Below are positions 51,200 through 60,354 of a stretch of DNA of 64,000 bases, in pieces (the first letter of the stretch is position 1; the number at the start of each line of letters is the position of its first letter). The stretch spans positions 35,346 to 99,345 of the forward strand of contig DASSCU010000037.1 of NCBI GenBank assembly GCA_035697485.1, given 5' to 3'. Under the pieces are notes generated by a model that ran no database searches, had not been told where the DNA came from, and saw only the letters and a program-made list of their open reading frames with translations. Made by a program: the position numbers and the translations under genes. The DNA is from Actinomycetota bacterium. Lineage in GTDB: Bacteria > Actinomycetota > UBA4738 > HRBIN12.

Positions 51200-52551
51200 G
51201 GTCCGACCACCCGATACAGGTGCCATCGATCCGGCACGCCCTTCAGCTCGTGCTCGCCGGCCTCCTCGAACGTCAGACCCGACCCGGCGGTGAGGTCCTT
51301 CACCGTCGAGGAGACGAGCACCTCGGACGCGCCCGCGCGTGCGCCCACCCGGGCGCCGATCACGACAGCGATCCCGCCGATCTTGCCGTCGATCGTCTCG
51401 ACCTCGCCCGTGTGGACCCCCGCACGGATCTCGAGACCGTACGCCTGCATGGCCTCGACGATCGCTCGAGCGCATCGCACGGCCCTGGCCGGCCCGTCGA
51501 AGGCCGCGAAGAAGCCGTCACCGGCCGTGTCCACTTCCTCGCCTCGGTAACGTGCCAGCATCGACCGGACGCTCGCGTGGTGTCGGTCCAGGAGTTCCTT
51601 CCAGGCACGGTCGCCGAGCGATGCGGCCACCGACGTCGAATCCACGATGTCGGTGAAGACCGCGGTCTTCAGGACGCGATCGAAGTCGGCCTCCTCGTCC
51701 CGCAGCCGGATCGCGAAGCGCTCGACCTCGTCGATCCATCGGTCCTGGTCACGGGCGACCCAGCCATGGTCGTCACCGGGGAGCTCGACCAGGGTCGCAC
51801 CGGGGATGCGCTCCGCCAGGTAGCGCGCCACCGCGACCGGCTCGACGCGATCGCCGACCCGATGCAGGATGAGCGTCGGCACACCGATCGTCGGGAGCAG
51901 ATCGCAGACGTCGGTCTCGACGTCTACCCTGAGCAGCTTCGCTGCATCTCCCGGGCTGACACACGCGCGGGTCCACGTCGCGTAGTCGCGGAACCATGCA
52001 GGGTCGGTCTCGTGGGGCCAGATATCCTTCGACCACTCGACCGCGAGCTCGAGGCTGCCCCAGCTCCGCTCGACCATGGCGAGCTCAACCTCCATGTCCT
52101 GGGGGGACCAGCCACCCGGGTATCCGTCCCGCTCGAGTACCGATGCCGTGGCACTCATACCGACGAGCGCCGCGGTTCGTTCGGGGTACGTGGCCGAGAA
52201 CATGGCGCACAGGCCGAACCCGTCCTCGAGGCCGACGAGGACCGCCCGCTCCGAGCTCACGGCATCCATCACGGCGCGGATGTCGTCCATGCGCGCCTCG
52301 AGGCTCATCTGTTCGCCGCCGACGATGCGGTCCGACAGGCCGGTGCCGCGGCGGTCGAACAGGATCACGCGGCTGAACGCGGCGAGCCGCCGGAACAGGC
52401 TGGCCCACAGCTGCGGCCACCTCCAGACGGCCTCGACGTTGAACACGAAGCCAGGGCAGAAGAGGAGGTCGTGCGACCCGTCGCCGAACACCTGATACGC
52501 GATGTGGACCCCGTCCGTCGTGACTGCGTACCGGGTCTCGGGGACGTTCAC
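51196..52551 (-). CDS. Hydrolase-cyclase array gene 1 (promoter-proximal), Glu at the nucleophile elbow
   Basis: The 451-residue paralogue. The elbow VGLEDGF has E109 in place of Ser; the acid (VGDRVEPV) and base (GDDHGWV) regions are kept. The cyclase half, with VFTDIVDST and [10 protein letters not shown], is very similar to that of gene 6, while the hydrolase halves differ more, so the cyclase has been better conserved than the sensor. The GTG at 52551 begins two bases after the stop of a possible short leader ORF. It is the first of six coupled paralogues and is divergent from the B12-binding protein gene. Confidence 0.87.
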   Translation of the reverse strand: MNVPETRYAVTTDGVHIAYQVFGDGSHDLLFCPGFVFNVEAVWRWPQLWASLFRRLAAFSRVILFDRRGTGLSDRIVGGEQMSLEARMDDIRAVMDAVSSERAVLVGLEDGFGLCAMFSATYPERTAALVGMSATASVLERDGYPGGWSPQDMEVELAMVERSWGSLELAVEWSKDIWPHETDPAWFRDYATWTRACVSPGDAAKLLRVDVETDVCDLLPTIGVPTLILHRVGDRVEPVAVARYLAERIPGATLVELPGDDHGWVARDQDRWIDEVERFAIRLRDEEADFDRVLKTAVFTDIVDSTSVAASLGDRAWKELLDRHHASVRSMLARYRGEEVDTAGDGFFAAFDGPARAVRCARAIVEAMQAYGLEIRAGVHTGEVETIDGKIGGIAVVIGARVGARAGASEVLVSSTVKDLTAGSGLTFEEAGEHELKGVPDRWHLYRVVGP

Positions 52552-52552
52552 G

Positions 52553-52666
52553 TCAACCTCCGAACCCGGTGCGGGCGGGAGCGTCGAGCACGTCCTTCAG
52601 CTCGTGGTCGGGCCCGAGGAGATCCATCGTGTGGCGATACTCCGCCCGGAGCCACCTGCGCCGCAA
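52553..52666 (-). CDS. Possible 37-residue leader ORF of the cyclase array
   Basis: A TTG frame (or ATG at 52627 giving 24 residues) ends two bases before the GTG of array gene 1. The stretch DHELKDVLD resembles the EHELKGVPD motif near the C-terminus of the cyclases, so it may be a worn remnant of a further paralogue, or a coupling leader. Evidence is limited to position and this short resemblance. Confidence 0.3.
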   Translation of the reverse strand: MRRRWLRAEYRHTMDLLGPDHELKDVLDAPARTGFGG

Positions 52667-52702
52667 GCCGTCGTCCGGCGGCCCTCGCTAGACTCAGCCG
52701 GG

Positions 52703-53110
52703 ATGGCGGCGACCTATCGCATCGTGGTGGCGAAGCCGGGACTCGACGGCCACGACCGTGGAGCGAAGGTCGTCGCGCGCGCCCTTCGCGACGCGGGGTT
52801 CGAGGTGATCTACACCGGCCTGCACCAGACGCCGGAGCAGATCGCCGAGACCGCGATCCAGGAGGACGCCGACGCCGTGGGGCTGTCGAGCCACTCGGGC
52901 GCGCACATGACGTTGTTCCCGAAGGTCGTGGCGCAGCTTCGCGAGCGTGGAGCCGGCGACATCCTCGTGTTCGGAGGTGGCGTGATCCCGGTCGACGACA
53001 TCCCCTCGCTCAAGGACGCCGGCGTGGTGGAGATCTTCACGCCGGGCGCGAACACCGGCGACATCGCCACCTGGCTCCGCGAGCATCTCGAGGAGCCGGG
53101 CGCCAACTAG
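52703..53110 (+). CDS. Cobalamin-binding domain protein (methylmalonyl-CoA mutase small-domain type)
   Basis: This stand-alone 135-residue B12-binding domain has the DxHxxG cobalamin signature in [10 protein letters not shown], the SSHSGAH segment, and the FGGGVIP loop. The family is the C-terminal part of methylmalonyl-CoA mutase or a split mutase subunit; the catalytic TIM-barrel subunit is not in the window. The ATG at 52703 lies eight bases after TAGACT (52689-52694). It is followed after 33 bp by sucCD, so the cluster links methylmalonyl-CoA/succinyl-CoA conversion to the TCA cycle. Confidence 0.88.
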   Translation: MAATYRIVVAKPGLDGHDRGAKVVARALRDAGFEVIYTGLHQTPEQIAETAIQEDADAVGLSSHSGAHMTLFPKVVAQLRERGAGDILVFGGGVIPVDDIPSLKDAGVVEIFTPGANTGDIATWLREHLEEPGAN

Positions 53111-53143
53111 TCCAACAAAGCCTACTCACCTCCCAGGAGCCAC

Positions 53144-54289
53144 ATGGACCTGTACGAACACCAAGGCAAGGAGCTCTTCCGCGCCCACGGCATCGTGACG
53201 CCGCGAGGCATCGTGGCCGAGACGGGAGAGCAGGCGGCCGACGCCACGCGCGAGCTCGGCGGCCGGAGCGTCGTGAAGGTGCAGGTCCAGGTCGGCGGGC
53301 GCGGCAAGGGCGGCGGCGTGGTGCTCGTGGACTCGCCCGAGCGGGCCGCCGAGGAGGCCGCCCGCATGCTCGGCTCTGACTTCAAGGGCCACGAGGTGCG
53401 TCAGGTGCTCGTGGAGGAGCTGCTGCCGATCGCACGGGAGTTCTACACGTCGATGCTCCTCGACCGTTCCACCGGCGACTATCTCGCGATGATGACCGCC
53501 GAGGGTGGCATGGACATCGAGGAGCTGGCTCGCACCCGCCCCGAGGCGCTTCGCCGGGCGCACGTCGACGCGATGCTCGGGTTGCGGGCGTTCCACGTGC
53601 GCGAGCTGGTCGGCACGCTGCCGACGGACGCGCGCGAGGGAGCCTCCGACGTGCTGCGACGGATGTACGAGCTGCTGCAGGAACGCGACGCGACGCTCGT
53701 CGAGGTGAACCCGCTCGTACAGCTCGACGACGGCGTCGTCGTCGCCCTCGATTCCAAGGTCACGGTCGACGACAACGCGCTGTTCCGCCACCCCGACGTC
53801 GAGGCCTACAAGGATGCCTTCCCGATCGATCCGGTGCAGGCGCGTGCGAACGAGCAGGGGCTGCAGTACGTCAAGCTCGACGGCAACGTCGGCATCATCG
53901 GCAACGGCGCCGGGCTCGTGATGTCGACGCTCGACGTCGTCGCGCAGGCGGGTGCCAAGGCCGCGAACTTCCTCGACGTGGGCGGTGGGGCGAGCGCCGA
54001 CCAGATGGCGACCTCACTCGAGGTCGTGCTCTCCGACCCCGCGGTCAAGGCCGTGTTCATCAACATCTTCGGCGGCATCACCCGGTGCGATCTCGTCGCG
54101 CACGGGGTGCTCGGCGCGTTGGACCGCGTCGAGGCAACGGTCCCGCTCGTCGTGCGCCTCGACGGCACGAACGCGGAGGAGGGCCGCGCGATCCTCGCGG
54201 AGGCCGCCCACCCCCGCATCGTGGCGGCCGCCACGATGCTCGAGGCGGCCGAGCGAGCCGCCGCCCTCGCGAACGGAGCGGCCGCGTGA
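53144..54289 (+). CDS. sucC: Succinyl-CoA ligase (ADP-forming) beta subunit
   Basis: This full-length 381-residue protein has an N-terminal ATP-grasp domain ([36 protein letters not shown]) and a C-terminal flavodoxin-like domain with [10 protein letters not shown], which contacts the phosphohistidine loop of SucD. It pairs with SucD to interconvert succinyl-CoA and succinate with substrate-level phosphorylation. It overlaps sucD by four bases (GTGA). Confidence 0.96.
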   Translation: MDLYEHQGKELFRAHGIVTPRGIVAETGEQAADATRELGGRSVVKVQVQVGGRGKGGGVVLVDSPERAAEEAARMLGSDFKGHEVRQVLVEELLPIAREFYTSMLLDRSTGDYLAMMTAEGGMDIEELARTRPEALRRAHVDAMLGLRAFHVRELVGTLPTDAREGASDVLRRMYELLQERDATLVEVNPLVQLDDGVVVALDSKVTVDDNALFRHPDVEAYKDAFPIDPVQARANEQGLQYVKLDGNVGIIGNGAGLVMSTLDVVAQAGAKAANFLDVGGGASADQMATSLEVVLSDPAVKAVFINIFGGITRCDLVAHGVLGALDRVEATVPLVVRLDGTNAEEGRAILAEAAHPRIVAAATMLEAAERAAALANGAAA

Positions 54290-55155
54290 GCATCCTCGTC
54301 GGGGCCGACACGAGGCTGGTGGTCCAGGGGCTCACCGGGAAGGAAGGCACGTTCCACACGCTGCGCAACCGTGCGTACGGCACGAACGTCGTGGCAGGGG
54401 TCACGCCGGGGAAGGCCGGACACGACGTCGAGGGCATCCCCGTCTTCGACACGGTCGCCGACGCGGTACGGGAGGCCGGCGCGAACACATCGATGATCTT
54501 CGTGCCGCCCCGGTTCGCGGCCGAGGCGATCCTGGAATCCGCGGATGCGGGCATCGGGCTGGCCGTGTGCATCACCGAGGGCATCCCGGTGAAGGACATG
54601 GCGTACGTGCACAGCTACCTGACGGGTCGCGACACCACGCTGATCGGCCCCAACTGCCCGGGTGCGATCTCGCCGGGCGTCTCGAACGTCGGCATCATCC
54701 CGCCCGAGGTGTGCATGCCGGGGAGGGTCGGGTTCGTGAGCCGCTCCGGCACGCTCGTGTATCAGATCGTGCACGAGCTCACCCAGCGAGGCATCGGCCA
54801 GTCGACCTGCGTGGGCATGGGCGGCGATCCCGTGCACGGCATCGGGTTCATCGAGGCGCTCGAGATGTTCGAAGCCGACCCCGAGACCGACCTGATGATC
54901 ATGACCGGGGAGATCGGTGGCGACGACGAGGAGCGGGCGGCCGCCTACATCACGGAGCACGTGACGAAGCCGGTGGTCGCGTACATCGCCGGGTTCGAGG
55001 CGCCGCCGGGCAAACGGATGGGTCACGCGGGCGCGATCGTGACCGGGTCGAAGGGCACGGCGGCTGCGAAGGCCGAGGCGCTCGAAGCCGGCGGGGTGCG
55101 GGTCGCGAGGACCCCCAGCCAGGTGGCCGAACTGGTCGAGGTGGCTCTGGCATGA
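54286..55155 (+). CDS. sucD: Succinyl-CoA ligase alpha subunit
   Basis: This 289-residue protein has a Rossmann CoA-binding domain ([11 protein letters not shown]), the [11 protein letters not shown] loop, and the active-site phosphohistidine in RMGHAGAIV. The GTG at 54286 overlaps the sucC stop, and the ATG of the next gene overlaps its stop. The longer frame from 54085 is a sucC overlap shadow. It is the partner of SucC in the TCA cycle. Confidence 0.96.
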   Translation: MSILVGADTRLVVQGLTGKEGTFHTLRNRAYGTNVVAGVTPGKAGHDVEGIPVFDTVADAVREAGANTSMIFVPPRFAAEAILESADAGIGLAVCITEGIPVKDMAYVHSYLTGRDTTLIGPNCPGAISPGVSNVGIIPPEVCMPGRVGFVSRSGTLVYQIVHELTQRGIGQSTCVGMGGDPVHGIGFIEALEMFEADPETDLMIMTGEIGGDDEERAAAYITEHVTKPVVAYIAGFEAPPGKRMGHAGAIVTGSKGTAAAKAEALEAGGVRVARTPSQVAELVEVALA

Positions 55156-56438
55156 CCCTCGCCGAGGTCGCCCACCGATCGGCGGCCTCGTTCACCCGCG
55201 ACCTGCTCGGCGCCGCACCGGTGGCCGTGCTCAGGGCGATGGCCGCGGCCCTCGCCGTCGCGGCCCTCGGCCAGATCCCTCCCTCGCTCGTCAACGTGGC
55301 CGGCGGCGGGCTCGCAGCCCCCACGCAGCTCCGGGTGGGCTGGCTCTACACGATGGCGGGACATGCGGTCGCGATCACCGCCACGGGGTCCGGCGGGGCG
55401 GTGGAAGGGCTCGGCGTGGGCGTCGTCGGCGTCCGGCTGGGCATGCTCACGATCGCGGCGGTCGCGGTGGCGATGCTCGTGGTCGGTGCCAGGGCGACGG
55501 CCCGGCGGGTCCATGACGTCGGCGTGCGGCGCGTCGTGGCCGGCGCATCGATCGCCGTGCCGTACGCCGTCCTGATCGGGGTTGTGAATGCCTCGGTCGA
55601 TCTGCGGCTGCGGACGGCGGGCGACTTCCTCCCGGGGTCGACCTCGATCACGGCACCGGCATGGGAGGGGTTCCTGATCCCGGCCGCGATCGCGCTCGTC
55701 GCGGGCGTGCTCGGCGGGTGGTCTGCATCGGCCTCGTGGCACCACGCGCCGGCTCGCGCGGTGCGGGCGGGCCTGCGCGCCTTCGTCTGGGCGACCGGTC
55801 TGTGCTTCGTCGGCCTGCTGGTCTTCGCCGCGCTCCGGCCGGAGGGCCTCGAGCGGTATTCCGTTGAGATGTGGTCGGGGGGATCGCAGCGCGCCGCCCT
55901 GTACATCGGACACCAGGCGCTCCTGATCCCCAACCAGGCGATGTGGGTGCTCGCCCCGTCGATGGGCGGATGCGTGTCGCTGCGAGCCGATGGCGCCGCG
56001 CGCGACCTGCTCTGTCTCGACCGCCTCCCGCGCGGCGCCGACCCGGCGACATGGCTGCTCTCCGAACTCGGCAGGGTAGAAGGCGCCCCCCCGACGTCGC
56101 CGATGCCCATCGTCGGGTGGCTGTTCGTGGCGGTCCCGGCCGCGGCCATCGTGATCGGGTTCCGGGGACTCGGGCGCACCGCGTCGTCGATCCCGCGGGC
56201 GATCGTGTCCGGAGCTTCGGGCGGAGTGGTGTTCGCGGCAGCGGTGATCGCCGTCTCGCTCGCCGGCTCACTCTGGATGTCGACGGGCGACGGAGACGTC
56301 GCGCGGCGCATCGCCATCGGGCCCGACCCGGTCACGACCGCGGCGCTGGCGCTGGCCTGGGGCGTCGCGGGAGGAGCAGCAGTGTGCGCGGCGAGCCCGG
56401 CATGGCGGCGGCTCAGCCGCCGAGCCCGACCTCGGTGA
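55152..56438 (+). CDS. Polytopic membrane protein, PerM/DUF6350-like by position
   Basis: A 428-residue protein with about eight to ten hydrophobic helices and no catalytic motif. In mycobacteria the gene between sucD and purN encodes PerM, an integral membrane protein linked to cell division; the order here (sucC, sucD, this gene, then purN and purH) is the same, and topology is compatible. Sequence similarity cannot be proved by eye. It is coupled to sucD by an ATGA overlap. Its last 26 bases overlap the convergent zinc-ribbon gene. Confidence 0.65.
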   Translation: MTLAEVAHRSAASFTRDLLGAAPVAVLRAMAAALAVAALGQIPPSLVNVAGGGLAAPTQLRVGWLYTMAGHAVAITATGSGGAVEGLGVGVVGVRLGMLTIAAVAVAMLVVGARATARRVHDVGVRRVVAGASIAVPYAVLIGVVNASVDLRLRTAGDFLPGSTSITAPAWEGFLIPAAIALVAGVLGGWSASASWHHAPARAVRAGLRAFVWATGLCFVGLLVFAALRPEGLERYSVEMWSGGSQRAALYIGHQALLIPNQAMWVLAPSMGGCVSLRADGAARDLLCLDRLPRGADPATWLLSELGRVEGAPPTSPMPIVGWLFVAVPAAAIVIGFRGLGRTASSIPRAIVSGASGGVVFAAAVIAVSLAGSLWMSTGDGDVARRIAIGPDPVTTAALALAWGVAGGAAVCAASPAWRRLSRRARPR

Positions 56439-57186
56439 AGTTCGATTCGATCTGTGTGAAGCGACCCCACGCCGCGGCCCAGCCCGCGTCGTCGCGGGGG
56501 AACCTCTCCACGGGAGTCGCCGGCGCCTGTCGGTCCCAGATGCCGAAGAACGTACGCCCGTAGCCGAGCAGGTACCTCGTGCCCGAGTGCGTGTACTGCA
56601 CGGCGGCGGTGTCGTCGGGGTCCATCGGGGTGGCGCTCGTCGGCGTCGACGTCGAGGGCTGGCCCTGGCCGGAAGCCGCCTGGTCGACGGCGGAGTTGTT
56701 GGGTTCCAGGGCGATGAAGCGGAGCCACGCCTGACGCCAACCCTCGTCGGTGCGCGGGAAACGTTCCGAGGGCTGGGCGGGCGACTGGCGATCCCAGATG
56801 CCGAACGAGTCGGCCGAGTAGCCGAGCACGTACCGGTAACCGGAGTGCGTGTAGCGCACGTCGCCGACGGATGCCGGTTGCGCGGTGGTCGCCGCTGCGG
56901 CTCCCTCGGCGACCGTCTGCTCGGTCGGCTCGACGGGTCCCTCGTCGGCGAGCTCCTCGGTGGTCGTGTCCGACTCGGCCCGCCTCTCCTCGGCGGGCGA
57001 GGACGGACCAGCGGCCGGGGTCGGTGATGAGGCCTGCACCGTGGTCGAGGGGGAGGTCACCCCGGCGGGGGCTGCGACCGTCGCCGTCGCGGCCGACCCG
57101 GGTTCCACCGTCAGGTCGCTGTGGCAGTAACGACACTTGATGGCCTCGTCCTGGATCATCTCGGCGCAGTACGGACACTTCTTCAC
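56413..57186 (-). CDS. Zinc-ribbon protein with two copies of a WDR-rich 45-residue repeat
   Basis: This 257-residue protein has an N-terminal zinc ribbon (CPYC at residues 4-7, CRYC about 13 residues later), a long Ala/Thr/Pro/Glu-rich linker (about 30-105), and two similar repeats. Each repeat runs from YTHSGxRYxLGY through FGIWDRQxP to ERFPRxDxGW and a W-rich end, at about 110-158 and 202-250. No membrane segment follows the ribbon. The GTG at 57186 follows GAGGGGAACGCC. The repeats look like a protein- or ligand-binding module; I do not recognise a named family. It is divergent from purN. Confidence 0.75.
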   Translation of the reverse strand: MKKCPYCAEMIQDEAIKCRYCHSDLTVEPGSAATATVAAPAGVTSPSTTVQASSPTPAAGPSSPAEERRAESDTTTEELADEGPVEPTEQTVAEGAAAATTAQPASVGDVRYTHSGYRYVLGYSADSFGIWDRQSPAQPSERFPRTDEGWRQAWLRFIALEPNNSAVDQAASGQGQPSTSTPTSATPMDPDDTAAVQYTHSGTRYLLGYGRTFFGIWDRQAPATPVERFPRDDAGWAAAWGRFTQIESNFTEVGLGG

Positions 57187-57285
57187 GGCGTTCCCCTCGT
57201 CGGTCGGGATCGCTCCAAGGCTACCCCAAGCTCGTATCCGACCGTGCGGAGAGGCGGCGCCCGGGGGTTCGGTAGCATGCGGGCG

Positions 57286-57897
57286 ATGGGGGAGCGCATC
57301 GCCGTCCTGGTGTCGGGAAACGGCACGAACCTGCAGGCGCTCCTCGACGACCCGTTCTGCGGCCGCCGCATCACGTTGGTGCTCGCGGACCGGCCGGCGA
57401 TCCCCGCGCTCGAGCGGGCCGAGCAGCGTGGCGTCGAGACGCTCGTGATCGAGCCGTCGTCGTTCCCGGATCGAGGGGAGTTCGACGGGGCGGTGGCCGA
57501 CGCCCTGCAGCGGCACGGGGCCGACGTCGTCGTGACCGCCGGCTACATGCGCCTGCTCGGACGCCCGGTGCTGGACGTCTACGGTGGCCGCTGGCTCAAC
57601 ACGCACCCGGCGCTGTTGCCCGCGTTCCCGGGCATGCACGGGGTGCGCGACGCGCTCGAGCACGGGGTGAAGGTCACGGGGGTGACCGTGTTCCTGGTCG
57701 ACGAGGGCATCGACACCGGGCCGATCGTGCTGCAGGAGGCGATCGAAGTGCGCGACGACGACGACCGGGATTCGCTCGAGGCGAGGGTGCTCGAGGTCGA
57801 GCACCGGCTGCTGCCGCGGGCCGTGCGCGCGCTGGTCGAGGGATGCCTCGTCATCGAGGGCAGGCACGTGACGATCACGGAGGAGCACGATGGGTGA
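57286..57897 (+). CDS. purN: Phosphoribosylglycinamide formyltransferase
   Basis: This 203-residue enzyme has the GAR-binding loop SGNGTNLQA, the catalytic Asn-His-Asp set in LNTHPALLPAFPG and DEGIDTGPI, and the normal family length. It transfers a formyl group from 10-formyl-THF to GAR in purine synthesis. The ATG at 57286 lies seven bases after TAGCAT (57273-57278), leaderless. It overlaps purH by eight bases. The formyl-THF supplier FolD is encoded just downstream. Confidence 0.95.
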   Translation: MGERIAVLVSGNGTNLQALLDDPFCGRRITLVLADRPAIPALERAEQRGVETLVIEPSSFPDRGEFDGAVADALQRHGADVVVTAGYMRLLGRPVLDVYGGRWLNTHPALLPAFPGMHGVRDALEHGVKVTGVTVFLVDEGIDTGPIVLQEAIEVRDDDDRDSLEARVLEVEHRLLPRAVRALVEGCLVIEGRHVTITEEHDG

Positions 57898-59431
57898 GGT
57901 GACGGCGGTACGTCGCGCGCTGCTCGCGGTCTACGACAAGCAGGGGGTCGTCGACCTCGGCCGTGCGCTCGTCGACATGGGCGTGACACTCGTGTCGAGC
58001 GGCGGCACCGCGGCGACGCTCGCCGACGCGGGGCTGCCGGTCACCCCGGTCGAGCAGGTCACCGGATCTCCCGAGATGCTGGGAGGAAGGGTGAAGACGC
58101 TGCACCCGGCGATCCACGGGGGCATCCTCGCCGACCGCCGCAAGTCCGAGCACGTCGAGCAGCTCGGCGAGCAGGGCATCGAGCCCTTCGATCTCGTGGT
58201 CGTGAACCTGTACCCGTTCCGCGAGACCGTGGCGAGCGGGGCCGGCTTCGACGACGTGATCGAGAAGATCGACATCGGGGGCCCGGCGATGGTGCGCGCG
58301 GCGGCCAAGAACTTCGAGTCGGTGGGCGTCGTCGTCGACCCCGGACGGTACGACGGCGTGCTCGACGAGCTCCGCGGCGAGGGGGGGTTGACGCGCGAGA
58401 CGCGCCGAGCCCTCGCGGCCGCGGCCTTCGCCCACACCGCCGCCTACGACGCCGCGGTCGCGACCTGGTTCGCCGAGCAGAGCGGCGGCGAGGAGCTGGC
58501 GGCCTACGTGGGCCTCGTCTACGAGAAGATCGGCGACCTCCGCTACGGAGAGAACCCGCACCAGCGTGGCGCGCTGTACCGCGAGGCGGCGGGCGCCGGT
58601 GCGCTCGGCGGCGCCAGGGTGCTGCAGGGCAAGGACATGTCGTTCAACAACTGGCTCGACGCGTGGGCCGCGTACGAGCTCGCCGCCGCGATGCCCGAGG
58701 GCTCCGCGGTGATCGTGAAGCACAACAACCCCTGCGGCGCCGCGTCGAGGGGCTCACCGGCCGACTCCTACCGGGCCGCCTTCGCGTGCGACGAGGTCAG
58801 TGCGTTCGGCGGCATCGTGGCGTTCCGCGGTGAGGCCGACGTCGACGCCGCGACGGCGATGGCGGACGTGTTCACCGAGGTCGTGGTCGCGCCGTCGTAC
58901 ACGCCGGCGGCGAGCGCTGCGTTCGCCGAGCGTCCGAACCTGCGGGTGGTGGCGGCGCCGATCCCGGGTGGGTCCGGCCTCGACGTGCGCCCACTGCCCG
59001 GTGGCGCGCTCGTGCAGGATCGCGACGTGGTGAGCGAGACCCGCGCCGAGTGGAAGGTCGTGTCGAGCAGGGAGCCGACGGCTCAGGAGTGGGCCGACCT
59101 CGAGCTCGCGTGGACGATCGCCTGGCGCGTGAAGTCGAACACGATCGTGCTCGTGCGCGAGGGCGCTACCGTCGGGGTGGGGGCGGGGCAGATGTCGCGC
59201 GTCGACTCGTCGTGGATCGCGACCCGCAAGGCGGGCGATCGCGCGCGGGGCGCGGCGATGGCCAGCGACGCGTTCGTCCCGTTCCCCGACGCGCTCGAGG
59301 TGGCGGCCGACGCCGGGTGCACGGCGGTGATCCACCCCGGCGGATCGAAGGGCGACGAGGCCGTCCTCGCCGCCGCCGAGGAGCGCGGCATGGCCGTGGT
59401 GCTCACGGGCACGCGCCACTTCCGTCACTGA
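57890..59431 (+). CDS. purH: Bifunctional AICAR transformylase/IMP cyclohydrolase
   Basis: A full-length 513-residue PurH. The N-terminal MGS-like IMP cyclohydrolase domain has SSGGTAATL, GGRVKTLHP and GGILADR. The C-terminal transformylase has LRYGENPHQ, KHNNPCGAA, SAFGGIVAF and the late MASDAFVPFPD and HPGGSKGD segments. It carries out the last two steps to IMP. It starts inside the end of purN, so the two are coupled. Confidence 0.97.
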   Translation: MGEVTAVRRALLAVYDKQGVVDLGRALVDMGVTLVSSGGTAATLADAGLPVTPVEQVTGSPEMLGGRVKTLHPAIHGGILADRRKSEHVEQLGEQGIEPFDLVVVNLYPFRETVASGAGFDDVIEKIDIGGPAMVRAAAKNFESVGVVVDPGRYDGVLDELRGEGGLTRETRRALAAAAFAHTAAYDAAVATWFAEQSGGEELAAYVGLVYEKIGDLRYGENPHQRGALYREAAGAGALGGARVLQGKDMSFNNWLDAWAAYELAAAMPEGSAVIVKHNNPCGAASRGSPADSYRAAFACDEVSAFGGIVAFRGEADVDAATAMADVFTEVVVAPSYTPAASAAFAERPNLRVVAAPIPGGSGLDVRPLPGGALVQDRDVVSETRAEWKVVSSREPTAQEWADLELAWTIAWRVKSNTIVLVREGATVGVGAGQMSRVDSSWIATRKAGDRARGAAMASDAFVPFPDALEVAADAGCTAVIHPGGSKGDEAVLAAAEERGMAVVLTGTRHFRH

Positions 59432-59487
59432 TCGGGCGTCGGTCGCGATTTGGTCGGCCGTTCAGCCACCGGGGTAGGATTCGCCCC

Positions 59488-60354
59488 GTGACCGCCCGCA
59501 TCCTGGACGGCAGGGCCGTCTCTGCAGCGATCCGCTCGGAAGTCACCGAGCGGGTGCGCGCGCTCTCCGACAGGGGCGTGACACCGGGCCTGGCCGCCGT
59601 CCTCGTGGGCGACGACCAGGCCTCCCGCATCTACGTCGGCGCGAAGCACAAGGCGTGCGCCGACGTCGGTATCCGCTCCGAGCAGGTCGATCTGCCCGCG
59701 TACGTGACCGAGGGCGAGCTGCTGGCGACGCTCCGGCGGCTGAACCGCGACCCCGACATCCACGGCATCCTCGTGCAGCTGCCGCTGCCGACGGGGCTGC
59801 GCGAGCTCGAGGTCCAGCGCACCGTGGCGCCCGAGAAGGACGTCGACGGCCTGCACCCGTGGAACGTGGGCATGATGGTGCGCGGCGAGGCGACGTTCAC
59901 GCCCGCGACCCCGTACGGCATCGTCGAGCTCCTGCTGCGCGAGGGCATCGAGCTCGAGGGTGCGGAGGTCTGCGTCGTGGGTCACGGGGGCCTCGTCGGC
60001 GTGCCGCTCTCGATCATGCTCGCGCAGGACTCGATCCGGGGGAACGCGACCGTGACGAGCACCCACGTCAAGACGCGCGACCTCGCCGCGCACACCACGC
60101 GCGCCGACATCCTCGTGGCCGCCGCCGGCGTGCCGCAGCTGATCGGCGGCGACATGATCAGGCCGGGCGCGACGGTGATCGACGTCGGCGTGCATCGCAC
60201 CGCCGACGGCCTCGTCGGTGACGTGGTCCACGACGAGGCGGCCGAGGTCGCCGGGGCGATCACGCCGGTGCCCGGCGGGATCGGGCCGATGACGGTGGCC
60301 ATGCTCCTCGTGAACACCGTCTCCGCCGCGGAGCAGCAGGCGTTCGGGCGGTGA
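59488..60354 (+). CDS. folD: Methylenetetrahydrofolate dehydrogenase/cyclohydrolase
   Basis: This 288-residue bifunctional enzyme has the catalytic Lys in YVGAKHKACADVG, the QLPLP motif, DVDGLHP, and the late PVPGGIGPMTVAMLL signature. The usual GRSxxVGxP NADP loop reads GHGGLVGVP, a noticeable change at the Arg-Ser that may affect cofactor preference. The GTG at 59488 lies seven bases after TAGGAT (59475-59480), a leaderless start. It provides 10-formyl-THF for PurN and PurH. It overlaps the next gene by four bases. Confidence 0.94.
   Translation: MTARILDGRAVSAAIRSEVTERVRALSDRGVTPGLAAVLVGDDQASRIYVGAKHKACADVGIRSEQVDLPAYVTEGELLATLRRLNRDPDIHGILVQLPLPTGLRELEVQRTVAPEKDVDGLHPWNVGMMVRGEATFTPATPYGIVELLLREGIELEGAEVCVVGHGGLVGVPLSIMLAQDSIRGNATVTSTHVKTRDLAAHTTRADILVAAAGVPQLIGGDMIRPGATVIDVGVHRTADGLVGDVVHDEAAEVAGAITPVPGGIGPMTVAMLLVNTVSAAEQQAFGR

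Noticed and set aside
50000..52000. Horizontal transfer of the cyclase array.
   Set aside because: No change in G+C, codon use, tRNA, integrase or direct repeats was seen at its borders; duplication within the lineage explains it without transfer.
43580..52551. Repeating near-identical blocks every about 1.35 kb, which at first look like a long-period DNA repeat array.
   Set aside because: The similarity is the conserved C-terminal coding segment ([12 protein letters not shown]...) of paralogous cyclase genes, not a non-coding repeat or CRISPR.
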